Shown: piece by piece, positions 59,993-64,000 of the stretch | How positions within the stretch are numbered: the first letter of the stretch is position 1 | Layout of the letters: each line of letters opens with the position of its first letter | Assembly: GCF_913777625.1 (NCBI RefSeq) | Contig: NZ_CAJYTI010000001.1 | Span: 124,001 to 188,000, forward strand | Reading direction: 5' to 3' | Origin: an uncultured Sphingomonas sp. | Lineage (GTDB): Bacteria; Pseudomonadota; Alphaproteobacteria; Sphingomonadales; Sphingomonadaceae | Length of the DNA stretch: 64,000 nt | Made by a program: the position numbers and the translations under genes | Notes under the pieces: generated by a model | The model's database searches: none | Told to the model about the DNA's origin: nothing | What the model saw: the letters and a program-made list of their open reading frames with translations, nothing else

Positions 59993-61369
59993 TCAGGCCG
60001 GCTTCCGCTCGCCGGCGATGGTCGGCAATAGCTCGGAGACGGTCGGGTGGATATGCACGGCATGCGCCAGGTCGGTGGCGGTGCCCTGCTTCACCATCAG
60101 ATCGAGCACGCCGTGGATCGCCTCGTCGCCGCTGGTGCCGAGGATCGCGCCGCCGAGGATGCGCCCCGTGTCCGCATCGCTGACCAGCTTCATGAAGCCG
60201 AGCGTCTCGTCCTTCTCCACCGCGCGGCCGACCCGCGTCATCGGGCGCTTGCCGACCTCGATGCGGTGCCCCGCCTTCTTCGCTTCCGCCTCGCCCATGC
60301 CGACGCGGCCGAGCGGGGGGTCGATATAGAGCGCATAGGCGGGGATGCGGTCGGTCACCTTGCGGTCGGCGCCGTCGAGCAGATTGTCCGCGACGATCTC
60401 GAAATCGTTGTACGCGGTGTGGGTGAACGCGCCGCGGCCGTTACAGTCGCCCATTGCCCAGATGCCGTCGACGTTGGTGCGCAGCCGGTCGTCTACCTGG
60501 ACATAGCCGCGCGCGTCGGTTTGCACGCCGGCCGCATCGAGCCCGAGATCGTCGGTGTTGGGCGTGCGTCCCACCGCGAGCAGGACATGACTGCCCAGCA
60601 CCTCGGGGCTGCCCTCATGGCAGTCGACGCCGACCAGCACGTCCTCGCCCTGGCGTGCGAAGCGGATGCACTCCGCACCGGTGCGGATCGCGATGCCTTC
60701 GGCTTCCAGGATCTCGCGGACCGCCGCCGAGATGTCGGGATCCTCGCGGCCGATCAGGCTGGGGCCCTTCTCGACGATCGTCACCTCGGCGCCGAAACGG
60801 CGGAACATCTGGCCGAACTCCAGCCCGATATAGCTGCCGCCGACCACCACCAGATGGCGCGGCACCGCGTCCAGCTTCAGGATCGTGCTGTTGGTGAGGA
60901 ACGGCACCTCCTCGACGCCGGGCATGTCCGGCACCAGTGCGCGGCCGCCGACGTTGAGGAAGATGCGATCGGCCTCCAGCACCTCGTCGCCGACGCGTAT
61001 CCGGCGGGGTGATTCGAAGCGGGCCTGGCCGAAGAACAGCGTGCAGTTCGCCATGCCGTCGATCCATTGGCGGAGCGACGCGCGCGAGTCGGCGGAGACC
61101 TTGTCGGCCCGCGCGCGCACCCTGGCGAAATCGATCCCCACCTCGCCGCCGATGGTCACGCCGAAATCGGCGGCGCGCCGGGCCATGTGCGCGGCAGTGG
61201 CGCTGGCGACCCAGGTCTTGGTCGGCTTGCAGCCGGTGTTGACGCAGGTGCCGCCGAGCAGATGCCGCTCGACCAGCGCCACCGACATGCCCGCATCGCT
61301 CAGCCGCCCGGCAAGCGGTGTCCCCGCCTGCCCTGCACCGATCACGATTGCGTCGAAGGTGCGGCTCAC
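59993..61369 (-). CDS. FAD-dependent pyridine nucleotide-disulfide oxidoreductase (mercuric reductase-like)
   Basis: AIVIGAGQAGTPLAGRL, GGTCVNTGCKPTKT redox motif, GRTPNTDDLGLDAAGV, HIHPTVSELLPTI. Confidence 0.93.
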   Translation of the reverse strand: MSRTFDAIVIGAGQAGTPLAGRLSDAGMSVALVERHLLGGTCVNTGCKPTKTWVASATAAHMARRAADFGVTIGGEVGIDFARVRARADKVSADSRASLRQWIDGMANCTLFFGQARFESPRRIRVGDEVLEADRIFLNVGGRALVPDMPGVEEVPFLTNSTILKLDAVPRHLVVVGGSYIGLEFGQMFRRFGAEVTIVEKGPSLIGREDPDISAAVREILEAEGIAIRTGAECIRFARQGEDVLVGVDCHEGSPEVLGSHVLLAVGRTPNTDDLGLDAAGVQTDARGYVQVDDRLRTNVDGIWAMGDCNGRGAFTHTAYNDFEIVADNLLDGADRKVTDRIPAYALYIDPPLGRVGMGEAEAKKAGHRIEVGKRPMTRVGRAVEKDETLGFMKLVSDADTGRILGGAILGTSGDEAIHGVLDLMVKQGTATDLAHAVHIHPTVSELLPTIAGERKPA

Positions 61370-61827
61370 AGCGATGTTACCGTGACGGCAGCGATGCCGA
61401 TCGCCGCGAGATCCTCGACCAACGCGGCCGGCAGATCGGCGCCGAACGCCCGGCACAGCGCCATCCGCGCCGCATAGCCGCCGAGGGTGCCGATCACCGC
61501 CCCCAACAGCGCGGCGGAAATGGTGAACGCCATCGCGCTCGCGGCCAGCCCGATCGCGGCGCCGCACATCGCGCCCGAAACCAGCCGCCCGATGAACCCC
61601 GGCGGCGACTTGCGGCTGGGCGTCGTCGGCAGCTTGTCCGCGACATATTCGCCGATCGCCAGCAGCGTGAAGATCCACGGCGTGCCCCACCAGCCCATCC
61701 AGCCGAGCCAGGTGCCGCCCAGCGGCAGCCAGCCGGCATAGGCCGCCCAGGCGATCGCCATCGGCGCGGTCATGGTGCGCATACCGGCGACGATGCCGAT
61801 CAGCAGCGCGAGAATCAGGGGCGGCAT
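61366..61827 (-). CDS. DUF4126 membrane protein
   Basis: LIGIVAGMRTMTAPMAIAWAAYAGWLPL; GTGA overlap with downstream oxidoreductase. Confidence 0.8.
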   Translation of the reverse strand: MPPLILALLIGIVAGMRTMTAPMAIAWAAYAGWLPLGGTWLGWMGWWGTPWIFTLLAIGEYVADKLPTTPSRKSPPGFIGRLVSGAMCGAAIGLAASAMAFTISAALLGAVIGTLGGYAARMALCRAFGADLPAALVEDLAAIGIAAVTVTSL

Positions 61828-61991
61828 CGACAGGTCTCCCTTAAGCGCGACCATAGCAGCGCCTTTCCGCGCGCCAACGCAACTGGACTTGGGTATGATC
61901 CCGTCGCCAACGAAACGAACCGCGCCGGGTTGCAACGCGCCACCGATTGAAGGATCAGGCGGGCCAACCAAGCCCATCAGGAGAACCGGCC

Positions 61992-63104
61992 ATGAAGACC
62001 CGCGCCGCCGTCGCCTTCGAAGCGAAGAAGCCGCTGGAGATCGTCGAACTCGATCTGGAAGGGCCCAAGCCCGGCGAAGTTCTGGTCGAGATCATGGCCA
62101 CCGGCCTCTGCCACACCGATGCCTACACGCTGGACGGCCTCGATTCCGAAGGCCTGTTCCCCTCGGTGCTCGGCCATGAAGGCGCGGGCATCGTCCGCGA
62201 GGTGGGCGCCGGCGTCACCAGCGTGGAGCCCGGCGACCATGTCATCCCGCTCTACACGCCCGAATGCCGCCAGTGTAAGTCGTGCCTGTCGGGCAAGACC
62301 AACCTGTGCACCGCCATCCGCGCCACCCAGGGCAAGGGCCTGATGCCCGACGGCACCACCCGCTTCAGCTACAAGGGGCAGCCGATCTTCCATTACATGG
62401 GCTGCTCGACCTTCTCGAACTTCACCGTGCTGCCCGAAATCGCGGTGGCGAAGATCCGCGAGGACGCGCCGTTCCAGACCAGCTGCTATATCGGCTGCGG
62501 CGTCACCACCGGCGTCGGCGCGGTGGTCAACACCGCCAAGGTGCAGGTGGGCGAGACGGTCGTGGTGTTCGGGCTGGGCGGGATCGGCCTCAACGTGATC
62601 CAGGGTGCGCGCCTCGCGGGCGCCGGCCAGATCATCGGCATCGACGTGAATCCGGACCGCGAGGCATGGGGCCGCAAGTTCGGCATGACCCACTTCCTCA
62701 ACACCAAGGGCATGTCGCGCGAGGCGATCGTCGCCAAGGTGGTCGAGATGACCGACGGCGGCGCCGACTACAGCTTCGACGCGACCGGCAACACCGAGGT
62801 GATGCGCACCGCGCTCGAATGCTGCCATCGCGGCTGGGGCGAATCGATCATCATCGGCGTGGCCGAGGCAGGCAAGGAAATCAGCACCCGCCCGTTCCAG
62901 CTGGTCACCGGCCGCGTCTGGAAGGGCACCGCGTTCGGCGGCGCCAAGGGCCGGACCGACGTGCCGAAGATCGTCGACTGGTACATGAACGGCAAGATCG
63001 CGATCGACCCGATGATCACCCATGTGCTGACGCTGGAAGAGATCAACAAGGGCTTCGACCTGATGCATGCGGGTGAGAGCATCCGCAGCGTCGTGGTGTA
63101 TTGA
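61992..63104 (+). CDS. frmA: S-(hydroxymethyl)glutathione dehydrogenase / class III alcohol dehydrogenase
   Basis: [70 protein letters not shown]. Confidence 0.97.
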   Translation: MKTRAAVAFEAKKPLEIVELDLEGPKPGEVLVEIMATGLCHTDAYTLDGLDSEGLFPSVLGHEGAGIVREVGAGVTSVEPGDHVIPLYTPECRQCKSCLSGKTNLCTAIRATQGKGLMPDGTTRFSYKGQPIFHYMGCSTFSNFTVLPEIAVAKIREDAPFQTSCYIGCGVTTGVGAVVNTAKVQVGETVVVFGLGGIGLNVIQGARLAGAGQIIGIDVNPDREAWGRKFGMTHFLNTKGMSREAIVAKVVEMTDGGADYSFDATGNTEVMRTALECCHRGWGESIIIGVAEAGKEISTRPFQLVTGRVWKGTAFGGAKGRTDVPKIVDWYMNGKIAIDPMITHVLTLEEINKGFDLMHAGESIRSVVVY

Positions 63105-63118
63105 GAGGAGAAACCGCC

Positions 63119-63502
63119 ATGTTCAGCCACGTGATGCTGGGCGCCAACGACCTCACGGCGTCCAAGGCCTTTTACGATGCCGCGCTCGGCGCGCTCGGGA
63201 TCCCGCCGGGCCAGGGCGACCCGAAGAAGCGGATCCTCTATGCCCATGACGGCGGCCGCTTCATGCTGACCAAGCCGATCGACGGCGCACCGGCGTGCCA
63301 CGCCAATGGCGGCACGATCGGTTTCCGTGCGGCGAGCCCCGAGCTGGCCGACGCCTGGCACGCCGCAGGCCTGGCGCATGGCGGCACCGCGATCGAAGAC
63401 CCGCCCGGCTGGCGCGAGAGCCCGTTCGGCGCGCTCTATCTCGCCTATCTGCGCGATCCGGCGGGCAACAAGGTGTGCGCGGTGCACCGCAAACCCGCCT
63501 GA
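63119..63502 (+). CDS. VOC family protein (glyoxalase/bleomycin-resistance-like)
   Basis: MFSHVMLGANDLTASKAFYDAALGALG; YLRDPAGNKVCAVH. Confidence 0.93.
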   Translation: MFSHVMLGANDLTASKAFYDAALGALGIPPGQGDPKKRILYAHDGGRFMLTKPIDGAPACHANGGTIGFRAASPELADAWHAAGLAHGGTAIEDPPGWRESPFGALYLAYLRDPAGNKVCAVHRKPA

Positions 63503-63531
63503 TCCCAGCGATTCACACCAGGGGGAATGGC

Positions 63532-64000
63532 ATGGTCGGCACATCGGAAAGCTGGATCCTCACGCTCACCTGCGCCGATCGCGTCGGTATCGTGGCGGGG
63601 GTGAGCGGGTTCCTCGCGGAGCGCGACGGGTTCATCCTGGACAGCCAGCAATATGCCGATCTGGAGACGGGGCGCTTCTTCCTGCGCCTCGTCTTCCAGG
63701 CGGGCGGCCCCCGCTTCCCCGATGGCGAGGCGCTGCGGGCGGACTTTGCCCCGATCGCCGAACGGCTGGGGCTGGACTGGTCGCTCACCCCCCGCACCGC
63801 ACGGCCGCGCATGGTGGTGGCGGTGTCCAAGGGCTCGCACTGCCTCGCCGACCTGCTCCACCGCCGGGCGAGCAATGCGCTCGCGGCGGACATCGTCGCC
63901 GTCGTCTCCAACCATGCGACCTTGCGCGGGCTCGCCGAATGGCACGGCGTGCCGTTCCACCACCTGCCGGTCGGCGCCGCCAATCGCGCCGAGCAGGAGG
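63532..64000 (+). CDS. purU: formyltetrahydrofolate deformylase, N-terminal part (truncated by window)
   Basis: SWILTLTCADRVGIVAGVSGFLAERDGFILDSQQYAD; VSNHATLRGLAEWHGVPFHHLPV. Confidence 0.9.
   Translation, partial: MVGTSESWILTLTCADRVGIVAGVSGFLAERDGFILDSQQYADLETGRFFLRLVFQAGGPRFPDGEALRADFAPIAERLGLDWSLTPRTARPRMVVAVSKGSHCLADLLHRRASNALAADIVAVVSNHATLRGLAEWHGVPFHHLPVGAANRAEQE

Overview
The window is a gene-dense, high-GC chromosomal segment that looks like a sphingomonad alphaproteobacterium (UrcA, DUF1013/TrcR, DUF1192, TonB receptor, NodT-type outer-membrane lipoprotein, C- type L36). I support about 65 coding regions. They are mostly housekeeping or metabolic: RhlE-type helicase, ClpA, GalE, MsrA, TsaC/Sua5, threonine synthase, Adh/Aldh, LepB, POT transporter, M13 peptidase, Acs, MacAB-type efflux, MocA/XdhC, GlpQ, L36, FixLJ-type sensor/regulator, class III Adh and PurU (cut by the window end). 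I found no rRNA, tRNA, CRISPR array, integrase or IS transposase. The signals that ordinary annotation does not explain well are: (1) a DUF559/Vsr-like endonuclease gene enclosed by ~50-bp inverted/direct repeats, one of which encodes its C-terminus; (2) an isolated two-gene unit of a multi-TM protein plus a phage-type muramidase; (3) a tandem pair of diverged hemerythrin-fold-like proteins; (4) a fixL-like heme-PAS kinase operon with a pseudo-receiver lacking the phosphoacceptor Asp; (5) a ~95-bp dispersed palindromic repeat, one copy of which sits inside the macAB-like operon; (6) paired AAGTTTAGG repeats next to a patch of small membrane proteins that looks AT-richer; (7) unlisted small ORFs. 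All homology calls are from memory and motif recognition; no search was run.
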